Of a stretch of 64,000 nt of DNA, positions 1-10,772 are shown piece by piece. Each line of letters opens with the position of its first letter. Positions within the stretch are counted from its first letter, which is position 1. Below the pieces are notes generated by a model. It was not told where the DNA came from. It saw only the letters and a program-made list of their open reading frames with translations, and did not search any database. Position numbers and translations under genes: made by a program. This stretch comes from Beijerinckiaceae bacterium (lineage in GTDB: Bacteria > Pseudomonadota > Alphaproteobacteria > Rhizobiales > Beijerinckiaceae), in assembly GCA_004564215.1 (NCBI GenBank), contig CP024846.1, positions 62,001-126,000 of the forward strand, in the 5' to 3' direction.

Positions 1-10
1 TGAAACATTT

Positions 11-3000
11 TCATTTTGGTGCGGTGATGTTGGTGGTTCCAAAAGCTGTACGACCAAATCGTTCCGGGCGGTACATGTCCTCGATGGTTGCGGGCGGAAG
101 AACGTAATGCCCGGGAGTGACCGCGCGTACGATATAGGCAATGGAGAAGGTCGCCTTGTCCTGTCCATTCCGATCGAAGGCGGCGACAAAACGATCATCG
201 CGATATTCGGTGTGCACCGGCTCGACGGTTTTCTTAAGCCAGGACAGGGCCTCAACCGAGCCGCCCTCAAACAGGTCCGGATTGTCGATTTCGAGCCCAG
301 CCGGCAAATGATCGACCAACAGCAGCCGGGCGAACGCCGCTTCGCTTTCAGTGACCGTCAAAGCGACGACAAAGCGGTCGTTCTGCTTGATCGCCGCGTT
401 TGGCGGGATCAGAGTTCCCTCCAGCGAATAATAGGCGCGTTCGATCCGGTAGCCTTGTTGCGCGGCGGGCTCCGGAGTCAGCGGATTGCCGGAGGTGGTC
501 AACACGACGCTCACTGGCGCTTGCCCGTTATTGGCAATCGTGACGGGTTTCTTGTCGAGCGTGGCGCCGGCCCAATGCCGATAGAGGATGCCTTCATGCG
601 GCGCGCCATCGATCGAAAGAGCGATGTTTTCCGCCTTGTCGGAGAGTGCCTCGGCGGCGAGCACCATGAAGGCATCTTCCTGCGTACTGGTCAAAGAGGT
701 TTTCGTTCTTGCGTCTTCAACGACTTTCGATATGCGCTGAATTTCAGCGGCAGGCATTTGGGTTTCGACGCCAAGCGCCAGCACCCCGGCGCCATCGCGC
801 AGACGGGAACCATAGTCGGGGCTCGAATAGAGGGGATTTCCGATCGTGCTCAGACGGTCCGTTGCTTTGGTGAACACAGCCAGCGCGTGCGTGCGGTCCC
901 CTAGAAGGGCCAAGGCCGCGGCGAGCTGGGCGCGGGCGAGGGGCGACTCGAATGAGTCGATCTTAGCGTCGGCGAGATACCTCAAATCGCCCATGACTTG
1001 CCGCCCATTCCGCGCGAGAACATAAGCGGCATAAGCGATCGGGGCGCCTTGACCCGCGGCAATATCATTCGAATTGGCGAGCAGATTGCGCAGCCGCTCC
1101 AGCGCGGCATCGAATTTTTTCTGCGAAACCTCGAAATGATTTTCCCTCGCGCGGGTCAGGAAATCCGTGACGAAGGCATGCAGCCACATGTCTTCGGAAT
1201 CCGCCGACGACCAAACACCGAAGGCGCCGTTCGAATCCTGGCGTGCCAGCACCCGTTCGATGGCCTCGCGGATGCGCTGATCGACATTCGGGTCGATCCC
1301 AAGCGCGGCGCTCTTGGCAAGTCTGTTCACATAGAGGAGCGGCAGGGCACGGCTGACGATCTGTTCGGTGCAGCCATAGGGGTAACGGTCGAGCGCCTGC
1401 AGCAAGGCCGGAACATCTATTCCGGCCAGCTGCGCTACGGCGAGCGAAATCGCCCCGGTGCCGGGCACGAAATCAACCAAAAGGTCATTTGAGACGGTGA
1501 GGCTCGCCGTGGGCGCGAGCGTGCGCACCGTTCGGCGATACAGCTCCGAGGTGCCGGGAAGTATGTTAAGTGCGAGCGACTGCGGCGCTTCCAGGGCCGG
1601 GCCGGTCAACTTGAGGTCGATGTCGGCGCGGCCGACCCCGGAAGCCGTCACCGGAACTGTCAGCGCCTTGCGTGCCCCGGCATCGAGCTTGAGCTTGCGA
1701 TGCATAGCATCGGCCTGCGCCGAGATCGGGCCGTGAAGGTCGACATCGAGGGCATAATCTCCAGGCTTTCCCTCGACATTGTCGACCTGAACAAAAAATT
1801 GCGATCGATCGCCGAGCGACAGAAAGCGCGGCATAGTTGCCTGAACGACAACCGGATCGCGAACGATGACATCGGTACTGGCGCTGCCTGCCTTGGACTT
1901 TGTCCAGGCGACAGCCATGATCCGCAAGGTGCCGTTGAAGGCGGGCAGATCGAAGGTGATCCGCGCCTTGCCATCTGGATCGACCTTGACGACTCCCGAA
2001 AAACGCGCCAGCGGCTCCTGCGTGGGGCGTTCGCTGCCGAGATCCGGCGACGCGTCGCCGCCCGACCGGATCGCTCCGCGCGAGCCGAGCATTCCATCGA
2101 TCAGGAGACCGTAAAGATCGCGGATCTCCGTGCTCAATTGCCGCTGACCGAAAAAATAAGCCCGTGGATCCGGTGTTTCATAATGGGTGAGATTGAGGAT
2201 GCCCGCATCGACGGCCGCCACGATCACCCTGGCTTCCTCTCCCGGAGCCAGGCCCTTGATGGCAACCGTGATGGTGAGCGGCTCGCGCGGGCGCGCCTTC
2301 GCCGGCGGCGAGAGATTGACGTCGAGCTTATGGGCATCGGCGTCGATGGCAAACCAAGCAAGCCCGATGGCCCGGCCCGGCATGCGATTGGCGGCCTTGT
2401 CCATCGGCCGATACGCCGACACAACGGCATAGGCGCCAGCGCCCCAATCCGCCGAGACCGGAATTGACTTGACCGTGTCGCCTTCCTTGATATCGAGCGT
2501 CGCCAGAGAGTTCAATCCCTCGCCGACAATCGCGATGGTCGCGGTCCCGGCAAACTTCGAAGCGATGCGCAACCGCATCTCCTCGCCCGGCTTGTAATTT
2601 GCCTTGTCGAGCGTGACATCGAGGAGATCGGGAGTTTGAGCACTGGCATCGCCCGACCAGCCGCTATCGAATGTAATGCTCGTCGGCTGATCGCTGCTGT
2701 TGTCGCTTGCGAGATCGAGCCGGTACTGGCCGAGCCCGACGATGGCGGAAATTTTCGCCGGCGCTTCGGTGGAAAGATCGATCTTTCCGTCCGCTATTCG
2801 CTTCGAAGATTTGACCTGCTCGAAATTCCAACGTCCGTCCGCCCGGTACCATTGGTAATCATTGCTGATCCGGTACAGCGACCAGCCGACACCCTTGCGG
2901 GCGACGCGCGCACCATCCACACCGACTGCAATAACATCGAAACTCGCCGCAGCGCCGTCACTCAAGGTCGTAAAATTCTTTTTCACGCCGATCAGCCCAT

Positions 3001-5224
3001 TCTTCGGAAGAATTGGCAGGACGAGCGAGCGCTCGATGGCGCGTCCGCCCGGCTCGCCGGCTCGAAGAATGATCTTGGCCTCAAGCGGGCGTGCCGCCGT
3101 TACTTCCGGGATGGGCGCCAGGATTTTTGCCGCACCCTTGGCATCGGTCGTCGCGACATCTTCGAGTTCATTGCTGATCGTTTCGAAGGGCTCGTTCTGC
3201 AGTCCGGCGACAAAGCCGGTGAGGGCCGGCAATTGCGATTTTTCAGCAGCGTTGATTTGGACGTCGCCGGTGATTTCAAGGTCCGACCCGGCGGCGCCAT
3301 AGAGGTAACGCGCCACCGCGGCAATCTCGACCGTGCCGCCGGCGCGCGCCGTTGTCGTGGCCGGAGTCAAGGTGAACTCGAGGCGTTCGGGTACATAATC
3401 TTCAACGAGAAAACTCGTCTGCCCGACCGCCGCGGCCTTTGGATCGGCAAACGCCTCGATGCGCCACGTTCCGGTTGAGACGCCTGACAAGAGGGGAAGC
3501 GCAAAGCTGCGGCCGCCGTCTCCCTGATCCTCGATTTGAGCCCGCTTATATTCGACGCCGTCGGGACGTTTGACTACAAGGGTGAGGGGCAGAGCGGGGA
3601 CGCCAACACCCAGCCCGTTGCGCAGCAGGGCCGAGATGAAAACCGTCTCGCCGGAGCGGTAAACGCCGCGTTCGGTAAACACCAGCGCATCGAGCGCGGT
3701 CGTCGCCGCGCGCCCCTTGACGCCGCGATCGCTGAGGTCGAACGCGCTTTGCGCGAGGTCAAGGAAACCATAATCACCCTTGCCGTCCTCGGCGACGAGC
3801 AGGCCGGGAGAAACCCCGCCGGTGCCTCGCGCAAGTCCGGGATCGAAATGGATATGGCCTGTCGCGTCGGTCTTTTTGGTCGATAAAATCTCATTGTCGC
3901 GCGCGATCAGGCGCACGTCGGCGCCCTCGATCGGTTGAGCAGTGGCCAAGGAGCGCAGGAAGACGTGGATACCGTCCTTGCCCATGAAGGAGCTAAGTCC
4001 GAGGTCCGAGACTATGAACCATTGGGTCGCGGTCGTTTCGCCGCTGTCCTCGTCGCTGGTCGCTGTGGATTGATCATCGGCCGGTTTTGCGACCATGACA
4101 TAGACGCCGGGATCGAGTTTCGTGACCGCCTCGTTCACCGGGAAAGCGGTTGTCACATCGGCATTGAGTTCGGGGCTCACGTCGAGCGTTCCCGACCAGA
4201 CTTTTCGGCCGTCCGTGTCGATCAATTGCTTGATACGGTAGGAGGAAAGCTGGGAAAGGAAATCCTCGGACCTGATCGTCGGCAACAGATTGCGATCGCC
4301 GATCCGGACGATGTCGATGCCGACCTTGCGTGTATTGACGGAGACGACCGGAATGCCCTCCTGGCCCACCCGTGGCAGAACGTAATTCTTGCCGGTGAAA
4401 TGCACATGCGGCGAACGATCGCGGACATAGAGTTCGTAATCTGCTGTTTTGAGGAGCGCTTCGCCGGTCGAAGAGGGCAGGCCCTGCCGCAGCACGATCT
4501 TGTAATGTTCGCCGTGCTTCAGGCCTTCAACGCAAAGCTGCTGATCCTCGCTGGAGATGGCGGGCGTCGTGAAACCCGACGCCGTCACGAAAGGCGCGAA
4601 ATCGACCTTGCCGAAGGCAAGCGGCTCGGAAAATTGGAAACACGCGCGGGGAGAAGCCGACTCATTATCGATTTTGTAATCGACGATGCGGAAGCCATGC
4701 TTTTCGCGAAGGTCCTCATAGATGGCGCGCACGGCAGGGATGTCCGCGAGATCGAGGCTCGCGTGATAGGCATCGAGCGAGGGACGCCACATGCTTCGCT
4801 TCGCGTAGATTTCGCCGAGCCACGCGAGCGCGATGGCCCGCTGTGGCTTATCTGTGGCGCGTTGATAAGCGATATAGGCGGCGGCCGTGCCGGCCTGCAT
4901 AAGATCGTAATCATCGCCTCCAGCGGCGATCGCGGCGCGCGAATAGGCGAGCCACGCGCCGGCATCCTTTGGATTTGCCGCAACGATCGCGGCGAGATAT
5001 TTGACCGCCGTTTTGAAATCCTTGCGGGCGAGGACTTGGTCGGCATCCTTGCGTATTTTGGGCAGGGGCTGCGCGGCAAGAGGGCCCAAATCATTGCCGA
5101 TGTTTTGTTCGAGACGGGTTGCGTCGCTTGTCAGCTCGTCGGTTACGAAGCTCTTCTGCGCTTGGGCGGGAACGGCCCAAAGAAATAGCGCCATGCCGAA
5201 GACCAAAAGGGCCGATTTGCGCAT
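11..5224 (-). CDS. Bacterial alpha-2-macroglobulin family protein (YfhM/MagD-like)
   Basis: A 1737-residue exported protein of the bacterial alpha-2-macroglobulin family. In the family it acts in the periplasm as a broad protease trap. The N terminus (MRKSALLVFGMALFLWAVPAQA) is a signal peptide ending in an AxA site; there is no lipobox cysteine, so it is probably soluble rather than a lipoprotein like E. coli YfhM. An N-terminal helical, TPR-like stretch is followed by a long run of beta-rich macroglobulin-like domains, then the thioester motif GCTEQ (Cys1285, Gln1288) and a C-terminal thioester/receptor region. I chose the ATG at 5224 over an upstream in-frame codon (5290) because the signal peptide begins there. 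In many genomes pbpC follows this gene; here the gene ends at the window edge, so that cannot be seen. Family assignment is firm. Confidence 0.93.
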   Translation of the reverse strand: MRKSALLVFGMALFLWAVPAQAQKSFVTDELTSDATRLEQNIGNDLGPLAAQPLPKIRKDADQVLARKDFKTAVKYLAAIVAANPKDAGAWLAYSRAAIAAGGDDYDLMQAGTAAAYIAYQRATDKPQRAIALAWLGEIYAKRSMWRPSLDAYHASLDLADIPAVRAIYEDLREKHGFRIVDYKIDNESASPRACFQFSEPLAFGKVDFAPFVTASGFTTPAISSEDQQLCVEGLKHGEHYKIVLRQGLPSSTGEALLKTADYELYVRDRSPHVHFTGKNYVLPRVGQEGIPVVSVNTRKVGIDIVRIGDRNLLPTIRSEDFLSQLSSYRIKQLIDTDGRKVWSGTLDVSPELNADVTTAFPVNEAVTKLDPGVYVMVAKPADDQSTATSDEDSGETTATQWFIVSDLGLSSFMGKDGIHVFLRSLATAQPIEGADVRLIARDNEILSTKKTDATGHIHFDPGLARGTGGVSPGLLVAEDGKGDYGFLDLAQSAFDLSDRGVKGRAATTALDALVFTERGVYRSGETVFISALLRNGLGVGVPALPLTLVVKRPDGVEYKRAQIEDQGDGGRSFALPLLSGVSTGTWRIEAFADPKAAAVGQTSFLVEDYVPERLEFTLTPATTTARAGGTVEIAAVARYLYGAAGSDLEITGDVQINAAEKSQLPALTGFVAGLQNEPFETISNELEDVATTDAKGAAKILAPIPEVTAARPLEAKIILRAGEPGGRAIERSLVLPILPKNGLIGVKKNFTTLSDGAAASFDVIAVGVDGARVARKGVGWSLYRISNDYQWYRADGRWNFEQVKSSKRIADGKIDLSTEAPAKISAIVGLGQYRLDLASDNSSDQPTSITFDSGWSGDASAQTPDLLDVTLDKANYKPGEEMRLRIASKFAGTATIAIVGEGLNSLATLDIKEGDTVKSIPVSADWGAGAYAVVSAYRPMDKAANRMPGRAIGLAWFAIDADAHKLDVNLSPPAKARPREPLTITVAIKGLAPGEEARVIVAAVDAGILNLTHYETPDPRAYFFGQRQLSTEIRDLYGLLIDGMLGSRGAIRSGGDASPDLGSERPTQEPLARFSGVVKVDPDGKARITFDLPAFNGTLRIMAVAWTKSKAGSASTDVIVRDPVVVQATMPRFLSLGDRSQFFVQVDNVEGKPGDYALDVDLHGPISAQADAMHRKLKLDAGARKALTVPVTASGVGRADIDLKLTGPALEAPQSLALNILPGTSELYRRTVRTLAPTASLTVSNDLLVDFVPGTGAISLAVAQLAGIDVPALLQALDRYPYGCTEQIVSRALPLLYVNRLAKSAALGIDPNVDQRIREAIERVLARQDSNGAFGVWSSADSEDMWLHAFVTDFLTRARENHFEVSQKKFDAALERLRNLLANSNDIAAGQGAPIAYAAYVLARNGRQVMGDLRYLADAKIDSFESPLARAQLAAALALLGDRTHALAVFTKATDRLSTIGNPLYSSPDYGSRLRDGAGVLALGVETQMPAAEIQRISKVVEDARTKTSLTSTQEDAFMVLAAEALSDKAENIALSIDGAPHEGILYRHWAGATLDKKPVTIANNGQAPVSVVLTTSGNPLTPEPAAQQGYRIERAYYSLEGTLIPPNAAIKQNDRFVVALTVTESEAAFARLLLVDHLPAGLEIDNPDLFEGGSVEALSWLKKTVEPVHTEYRDDRFVAAFDRNGQDKATFSIAYIVRAVTPGHYVLPPATIEDMYRPERFGRTAFGTTNITAPK

Positions 5225-5438
5225 TTTTTTCTCGATGAAATAGAGGGAAGGGCAATGATCGATGCTAGCATATTCAGTGTCGTACGCCACGATTCCGTCA
5301 GTAATATTTCAGCCGTGGAATATGGCTCGGCTGCAGCTCGTCGACTTTCCGATGGCCCGGTCAGTTTTGGATGCCTTAGGGGTCGGTACGATTTGGAAGA
5401 TTAGGACCGAAGACCTTCTTTAATCGCTTGCTCCTGCG

Positions 5439-6635
5439 CTAGAGCGGCAGACGCACCGTTGCGATGGCAAGCGAGGCCATGCCTTCCTCGCGGCCGGTAA
5501 AGCCCAAGCGTTCGGTGGTCGTCGCCTTGATCGCCACCCGGTCTATCTGGATTTCGACGATCTCCGCGATGCTGGCCCGGATCGCGTCGCGGTGCGGCCC
5601 GATTTTCGGCCGCTCGCAGGCAAGCGTCGCATCGATGTGGGCGATCATGCCCCCACGCGCACGCACTTTTGCGGCGGCCGCGGCGAGGAAAATCCGCGAG
5701 GCCGCGCCGCGCCACTGCGGATCGCTGGGTGGAAAATGACTCCCGATGTCGCCTTCGGCCAAGGCGCCGAGCAGGGCGTCGGTAATCGCGTGACTTAAGA
5801 CATCGGCGTCCGAATGACCGACAAGGCCATGGTCATGCGCGATTTTTAAGCCGCCCAGCCAGACATGGTCGCCAGGCCCAAACGCATGCACGTCGTAGCC
5901 TTGTCCGATCCGGACATCGGCCAGCTCGCGGATCAATCGCGCCTCGGCAACATGCAGATCGGCGCTGGTTGTGATTTTCATGTTGGCATCGTCTCCCGGG
6001 AAAACATGGACAGGATGGCCCGCCCATTCCGCGACGGCGGCATCATCGGTCAGATCGCAGGCGCCGGATTTCGCGGCACTTCGATGCGCCGCCAAGATCA
6101 ATTCAAACCGAAAGGCCTGCGGCGTCTGGACCGCGCGTAACCGGCTTCGGGGCGGCGTTGCCAGAACCAGGCCCTCTTCGTCGATTTCCTTCACCGTGTC
6201 TGTGGGGAGAACACCCGGAACAGCTGCACCGTGAGCAATTGCGGCTGCAACCGCTCTATCCACTAATGTATCGCTTACAAATAATCTTGCAGCATCATGA
6301 ATTAAAACAATTTTTAAATTGTTATCCAGTGCCAGTGCCTCAAGCCCGGCAAGGACGCTTTCCTGGCGCGAGTCGCCGCCAAACACCGGCTTCGAAATGG
6401 CTTTCCTTTGTTGAACCGTAAAATCAGCCAAGCTGCTATTAAACAGGGCTAGGTCATCCATGTGAATAACGGGCAGAAGTTTCGCGCCAGGAACCGCGCG
6501 GATAAGGGCGTCGAGTGTGTGCGAAAGCAACGGCCGGCCCGCCAAGTACCTGTATTGTTTGGGAAGCCCGGAACCGGCGCGTGAGCCTCGTCCGGCTGCA
6601 ACGACGATGATCGCTACGTCAGTCCCGAATTGCAT
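5439..6635 (-). CDS. ispDF: Bifunctional IspD/IspF isoprenoid synthesis enzyme
   Basis: Fusion of two steps of the non-mevalonate (MEP) isoprenoid pathway. Residues 1 to about 230 are the IspD cytidylyltransferase, which joins CTP to methylerythritol 4-phosphate (nucleotide-binding start VVAAGRGSRAGSGLPKQY). The rest is IspF, which makes the cyclic diphosphate (metal-binding YDVHAF and GHSDADVLSHA). The 398-residue length fits the alpha/epsilonproteobacterial fusion, and the order D then F is usual. The ATG at 6635 has a GGAGAG ribosome site just upstream. In many Rhizobiales the gene sits back-to-back with dusB/nifR3, exactly as here, so the 127-bp gap to 6763 probably holds divergent promoters. 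Confidence 0.96.
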   Translation of the reverse strand: MQFGTDVAIIVVAAGRGSRAGSGLPKQYRYLAGRPLLSHTLDALIRAVPGAKLLPVIHMDDLALFNSSLADFTVQQRKAISKPVFGGDSRQESVLAGLEALALDNNLKIVLIHDAARLFVSDTLVDRAVAAAIAHGAAVPGVLPTDTVKEIDEEGLVLATPPRSRLRAVQTPQAFRFELILAAHRSAAKSGACDLTDDAAVAEWAGHPVHVFPGDDANMKITTSADLHVAEARLIRELADVRIGQGYDVHAFGPGDHVWLGGLKIAHDHGLVGHSDADVLSHAITDALLGALAEGDIGSHFPPSDPQWRGAASRIFLAAAAAKVRARGGMIAHIDATLACERPKIGPHRDAIRASIAEIVEIQIDRVAIKATTTERLGFTGREEGMASLAIATVRLPL

Positions 6636-6762
6636 GATCTCTCCAAGGTGACATCACAAAGTGCTTTCCATCGTTTGTTTTCACAGTGTCGTCAATTTCC
6701 TTGCTTTCTGACGCTATTATGGGCAATTTACTCGTTGCCGCATTGCACAAAGTGACTATGAT

Positions 6763-7794
6763 ATGAGCATGAGTTGCATTGCTAAAAATTTAGGCAACAA
6801 TGCCAGCGGTCTTCGGATTGGTGGACTTTGCCTTGACGGGCGGGCGTTGCTTGCGCCGATGGCCGGAGTAACCGACCTCGGCATGCGCCGTCTAGCGCGC
6901 CGTTTCGGCGCCTCTCTGACCGTCTCGGAAATGGTGGCAGCCGATTATTTCACCCGCGGAGATCGGGCGAATCAGCTGAGGGCGCGTGGCACGGGCGAAG
7001 GCCTGCACGTGGTGCAGATTGCAGGATGCGACCCGGCCGTCATGGCGGAGGCCGCCCGTTTCGCGGAGGGTTCAGGGGCCGCAATGATCGACATCAACAT
7101 GGGGTGTCCGGCCAAACGGGTGACAAGCGGTTTTGCGGGATCGCATCTGATGCGCGACCTGGGGCTTGCCGTCGCCTTGATCCGCGCGACGGTTGGCGCG
7201 GTGCGGGTTCCTGTCACGCTCAAAATGCGGCTCGGCTGGGATGAGCAGTCGATCAATGCGCCCGAACTCGGACGCTTGGCTGAAGGCGAGGGGATCGCGC
7301 TGTTGACGGTCCATGGCCGGACGCGCTGTCAGTTCTATTCAGCGTCGGCCAATTGGGCGGCGATCAATAAGGTGAAGCAAGCGGTTTCGATTCCGGTGGT
7401 TGCGAACGGCGATTGTGCCAGCCTTGCGGATGCTGCCACGATGCTGGCCAGATCTGGTGCCGATGCGGTGATGATCGGCCGCTCCGCAATCGGACGGCCC
7501 TGGTTTGTCGGGGATGTGGCTCACTACCTTACGCACGGGAGCGCGAGGGGCGCTCCGGCCGCCGCCGAACGAAAATCGGCGGCGCTCGAGCATTATGAGA
7601 CTTTGCTTGAGATTTTCGGCAAGGCGCAGGGCGTGCGTCATGCACGCAAGCATCTGGCCGGCTATGCCGAATGGGCGAGCGTCCGCGATGGGGCAATGCT
7701 GCGCCAGCGTCTGGTGATGGCCGAATGCCCCAATGAGGTGAAGTCCGCCCTCTGCGCGTTATTTGACTCTCCGCCTCTGAGGGAGGCGGCATGA
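6763..7794 (+). CDS. dusB: tRNA-dihydrouridine synthase DusB (NifR3)
   Basis: FMN-dependent enzyme that reduces uridine to dihydrouridine in tRNA. Visible family marks are the N-terminal [20 protein letters not shown], the catalytic-cysteine motif NMGCPAKRV, and the FMN phosphate-binding segment near [16 protein letters not shown]. The length of 343 residues is normal. It opens the classical nifR3-ntrB-ntrC operon; its stop overlaps the ntrB start (ATGA), so the two are translationally coupled. The start lies at the first of two close methionines (MSM). No regulator site was identified in the AT-richer 127-bp region upstream. Confidence 0.96.
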   Translation: MSMSCIAKNLGNNASGLRIGGLCLDGRALLAPMAGVTDLGMRRLARRFGASLTVSEMVAADYFTRGDRANQLRARGTGEGLHVVQIAGCDPAVMAEAARFAEGSGAAMIDINMGCPAKRVTSGFAGSHLMRDLGLAVALIRATVGAVRVPVTLKMRLGWDEQSINAPELGRLAEGEGIALLTVHGRTRCQFYSASANWAAINKVKQAVSIPVVANGDCASLADAATMLARSGADAVMIGRSAIGRPWFVGDVAHYLTHGSARGAPAAAERKSAALEHYETLLEIFGKAQGVRHARKHLAGYAEWASVRDGAMLRQRLVMAECPNEVKSALCALFDSPPLREAA

Positions 7795-8933
7795 GCACGG
7801 CTCTTGCCTCTTCAGGACTGACGCAGCTCGGTCTCGCCCGGAACGACGGCGATGCGGGCAAGCTCCTGAATGCTCTTCCCCATCCTGTCATCTCGGTGTT
7901 GCCGGATGGTTCAATTGCCGATGCCAATGCGGCGGCTGAAGTTTTTTTCGGGATGAGCCGGACATCGCTTTGGCAGCAAAAAATCGGTCAAATCGTTACG
8001 GCGGACTCGCCCCTCCTGTCCCTCATCGAACAGGTGAGGGCCGGCGGTGCGGCGATCAACGAATATCGGGTCCATTTGAGATTGGCGAAACCTCAAGGGG
8101 AGAGGCTGGTTGATATTTCTGTGACGCCATTGCGGGACCCCGGCGATGGCGTTGTCGTCATGTTGCAGGAACGCTCGCTCGCAGAAAAAATCGACCGCCA
8201 GCTCACCCATCGCGGCGCCGGCCGTTCCGTGGCCGCCATGGCTTCCGTGCTCGCCCATGAAATCAAGAACCCGCTGTCCGGGATCAGAGGCGCCGCGCAG
8301 CTTCTTGAAGCCGAAGCCACCGACGCCGATCGGGTTTTGACGCGCCTGATCTGCGAGGAGACCGACCGAATTGTGAAACTGGTCGATCGCATGAGTGCTT
8401 TTTCAGAGAAGCGGCCGATCGATCGGGAGAAGGTCAATATTCACGCCGTCCTCGACCATGTGAAGAAAGTGTCCCAGGCCGGATTTGCGCGTCATATCCG
8501 CTTCCATGAGAATTACGATCCCTCGCTTCCTTCGGTTCTCGGCAACAAGGACCAACTCGTTCAAGTGTTCTTGAATCTGGTCAAGAATGCTGCGGAAGCG
8601 ATTGGCGAAACACGAAGCGACGGCGATATCGAACTGTCGACTGCGTTCCGGCCCGGAGTTCGTCTGCAAATCCCCGGCGCCAAAGCGCCCGTGAGTCTGC
8701 CTTTGGAATTTTGCGTTCGCGACAATGGTTCGGGCGTCGCGCCCGACTTACTGCCCTATCTCTACGATCCGTTTATCACGACGAAGGCAACAGGAACTGG
8801 CCTAGGGCTTGCTTTGGTTGCCAAGATTGTTGGCGATCATGGTGGCACCATAGAATGCGAATCTTTTCCCCGCCGGACGACGTTCCGCGTTCTCATGCCC
8901 ATGTTTGCGCCCCATAAAATGGCCAAGGCGTGA
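7791..8933 (+). CDS. ntrB: Nitrogen regulation sensor histidine kinase NtrB
   Basis: Cytosolic histidine kinase/phosphatase that controls NtrC according to nitrogen status, normally through the PII protein. No membrane segment is present. A PAS-like sensor covers about residues 25-125. The dimerisation box [14 protein letters not shown] carries the phosphoaccepting His156, and the ATPase domain has DNGSGV and [13 protein letters not shown] near the C terminus. The 380-residue length is normal. It overlaps dusB by four bases and lies 122 bp before ntrC, so dusB-ntrB-ntrC very likely form one transcript. Confidence 0.96.
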   Translation: MSTALASSGLTQLGLARNDGDAGKLLNALPHPVISVLPDGSIADANAAAEVFFGMSRTSLWQQKIGQIVTADSPLLSLIEQVRAGGAAINEYRVHLRLAKPQGERLVDISVTPLRDPGDGVVVMLQERSLAEKIDRQLTHRGAGRSVAAMASVLAHEIKNPLSGIRGAAQLLEAEATDADRVLTRLICEETDRIVKLVDRMSAFSEKRPIDREKVNIHAVLDHVKKVSQAGFARHIRFHENYDPSLPSVLGNKDQLVQVFLNLVKNAAEAIGETRSDGDIELSTAFRPGVRLQIPGAKAPVSLPLEFCVRDNGSGVAPDLLPYLYDPFITTKATGTGLGLALVAKIVGDHGGTIECESFPRRTTFRVLMPMFAPHKMAKA

Positions 8934-9055
8934 AGGGCGGCCGGGCCTGAGCCCCGGTTCCGCAGCCAAGGCCGGCGGCCCTGGGCCTAGGAAGTCGGCA
9001 AGATCTTAAACATCCCGCGGGTTCAAGCCTTTGTTCGCCCGCAGCAAGGTGCATC

Positions 9056-10537
9056 ATGATGGCCACTGGCAATATTCTCATTGCTGACGACGATACGGCA
9101 ATTCGGACGGTTCTTAGTCAGGCTCTGTCCCGGGCGGGCTATGAGGTTCGCACGACCGGAAACGCGGCAACGCTTTGGCGGTGGGTTCAGGCCGGCGAGG
9201 GAGATCTCGTCATTACGGACGTCGTGATGCCGGACGAGAATGCCTTTGAGCTTCTTCCGAAGATGAAAAAATTGCGGCCGGAGCTGCCGATCATCGTGAT
9301 GAGCGCGCAGAATACGTTCATGACCGCGATCAAGGCTTCTGAACGCGGGGCTTATGATTATCTGCCGAAGCCCTTCGATTTGAGGGAATTGGTTTTGATC
9401 GTCGGGCGCGCGATGAGCGAGCCCAAGAATCGAGTCCGCGCCGAACCCAACGCCGAACTCGAAGGGATGCCTCTGGTTGGGCGATCGCCCGCCATGCAGG
9501 AAATCTACCGTGCCTTGGCGCGCCTCATGCAGACCGATCTGACGGTCATGATTACCGGCGAATCCGGCACCGGCAAGGAGCTGGTCGCCCGCGCGCTGCA
9601 TGACTATGGCAAACGCAAGAAGGGCCCGTTCGTCGCCATCAATATGGCGGCCATTCCCCGCGATCTCATTGAGAGCGAATTGTTCGGTCATGAAAAGGGG
9701 GCTTTCACCGGGGCCAATCAGCGCTCCGCCGGACGCTTCGAGCAAGCCGAGGGCGGCACTTTGTTCCTCGATGAGATTGGCGACATGCCGATGGAGGCGC
9801 AGACACGGCTTTTGCGCGTGCTTCAGCAAGGCGAATACACGACGGTCGGAGGACGCACGCCGATCAAGACCAATGTTCGCATCATTGCCGCGACCAATAA
9901 GGATTTGGGCGGCCTCATTCGCCAGGGCCTATTCCGCGAGGATTTGTTTTTCCGGCTAAACGTCGTCCCCTTGCGGCTGCCGCCCTTGCGGGAACGGACG
10001 GAAGATATCGCCGACCTCGCGCAGCACTTCTTCGTTCTCGCCGCCTCCGAGGGCTTGCCGCTGAAACGGGTCGAGCCCGATGCGCTCGAACGCCTCAAAC
10101 GCTATCGATGGCCGGGCAATATTCGCGAACTCGAAAATCTCACGCGGCGGCTGGCAGCGCTTTATCCCCAGGAGGCGGTCACGGCCCAATTGGTCGACAT
10201 GGAACTCGCCGTCGACACGTCCGCGCTTGGGTCGAGCTATGCGCCGCCCCTCGCTGCCGGAAATGGCCGCTCGCAGGAGCCCGAACGGAGCGCGACGCTC
10301 GCGAGTGCGATGGAACAGCATCTCGCCGAGCTCTTTCATGAACATGGCGAAAGCCTTCCACCTCCCGGTCTCTACCATCGCATTCTGCGGGAGCTGGAAT
10401 ATCCGTTGATCTCCGCAGCGCTCGCCGCCACGCGTGGAAATCAGATCAAGGCTGCCGAGCTTTTGGGACTCAACCGGAACACCCTGCGCAAAAAGGTTCG
10501 CGATCTGGACATCAGGTTGATGCGCTCGCCGCGCTGA
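9056..10537 (+). CDS. ntrC: Nitrogen regulation response regulator NtrC
   Basis: Sigma-54-dependent transcriptional activator of nitrogen-assimilation genes. The N-terminal receiver has the phosphorylatable Asp55 ([11 protein letters not shown]). The AAA+ domain has Walker A GESGTGKE (about residue 167), the sigma-54-contacting GAFTGA loop (about residue 216) and FLDEIGDMP. The C-terminal Fis-type helix-turn-helix is [20 protein letters not shown]. All key residues for phosphorylation, ATP hydrolysis and sigma-54 contact are intact. Two ATGs lie in tandem at 9056 and 9059; AAGG at 9046-9049 suits the first. The 122-bp gap after ntrB contains no obvious terminator. Confidence 0.96.
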   Translation: MMATGNILIADDDTAIRTVLSQALSRAGYEVRTTGNAATLWRWVQAGEGDLVITDVVMPDENAFELLPKMKKLRPELPIIVMSAQNTFMTAIKASERGAYDYLPKPFDLRELVLIVGRAMSEPKNRVRAEPNAELEGMPLVGRSPAMQEIYRALARLMQTDLTVMITGESGTGKELVARALHDYGKRKKGPFVAINMAAIPRDLIESELFGHEKGAFTGANQRSAGRFEQAEGGTLFLDEIGDMPMEAQTRLLRVLQQGEYTTVGGRTPIKTNVRIIAATNKDLGGLIRQGLFREDLFFRLNVVPLRLPPLRERTEDIADLAQHFFVLAASEGLPLKRVEPDALERLKRYRWPGNIRELENLTRRLAALYPQEAVTAQLVDMELAVDTSALGSSYAPPLAAGNGRSQEPERSATLASAMEQHLAELFHEHGESLPPPGLYHRILRELEYPLISAALAATRGNQIKAAELLGLNRNTLRKKVRDLDIRLMRSPR

Positions 10538-10772
10538 GGATCGAATGGGTCCCCGCAGCCAGGCTCCGCTTTTTCTGCACCAAAGATTATTTTGGAATCA
10601 GTGACTTAAAGCTAGTTCATAAGGTTTTAGATGCAGATTTGCGCGTCTGTCTCTCAACTTTGCGCGGTAGGCTGGTCCCTGAAATGTCGCAATCCTGCAA
10701 CAGCGTGGTATTATGGCAACGCGACTCATTTCCTGGGTATTCTAACCCTTTGATTTCTTTCTTCCGGCGGGC

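Noticed and set aside
3935..5188. A 417-codon plus-strand open frame opposite the alpha-2-macroglobulin gene
   Set aside because: It has no ribosome site and no family resemblance; long antisense frames are common in GC-rich genes.
10538..10772. AT-richer gap between ntrC and ntrY examined for a small RNA or terminator
   Set aside because: Only a weak five-base-pair stem near 10582-10600 was seen; no supportable feature.
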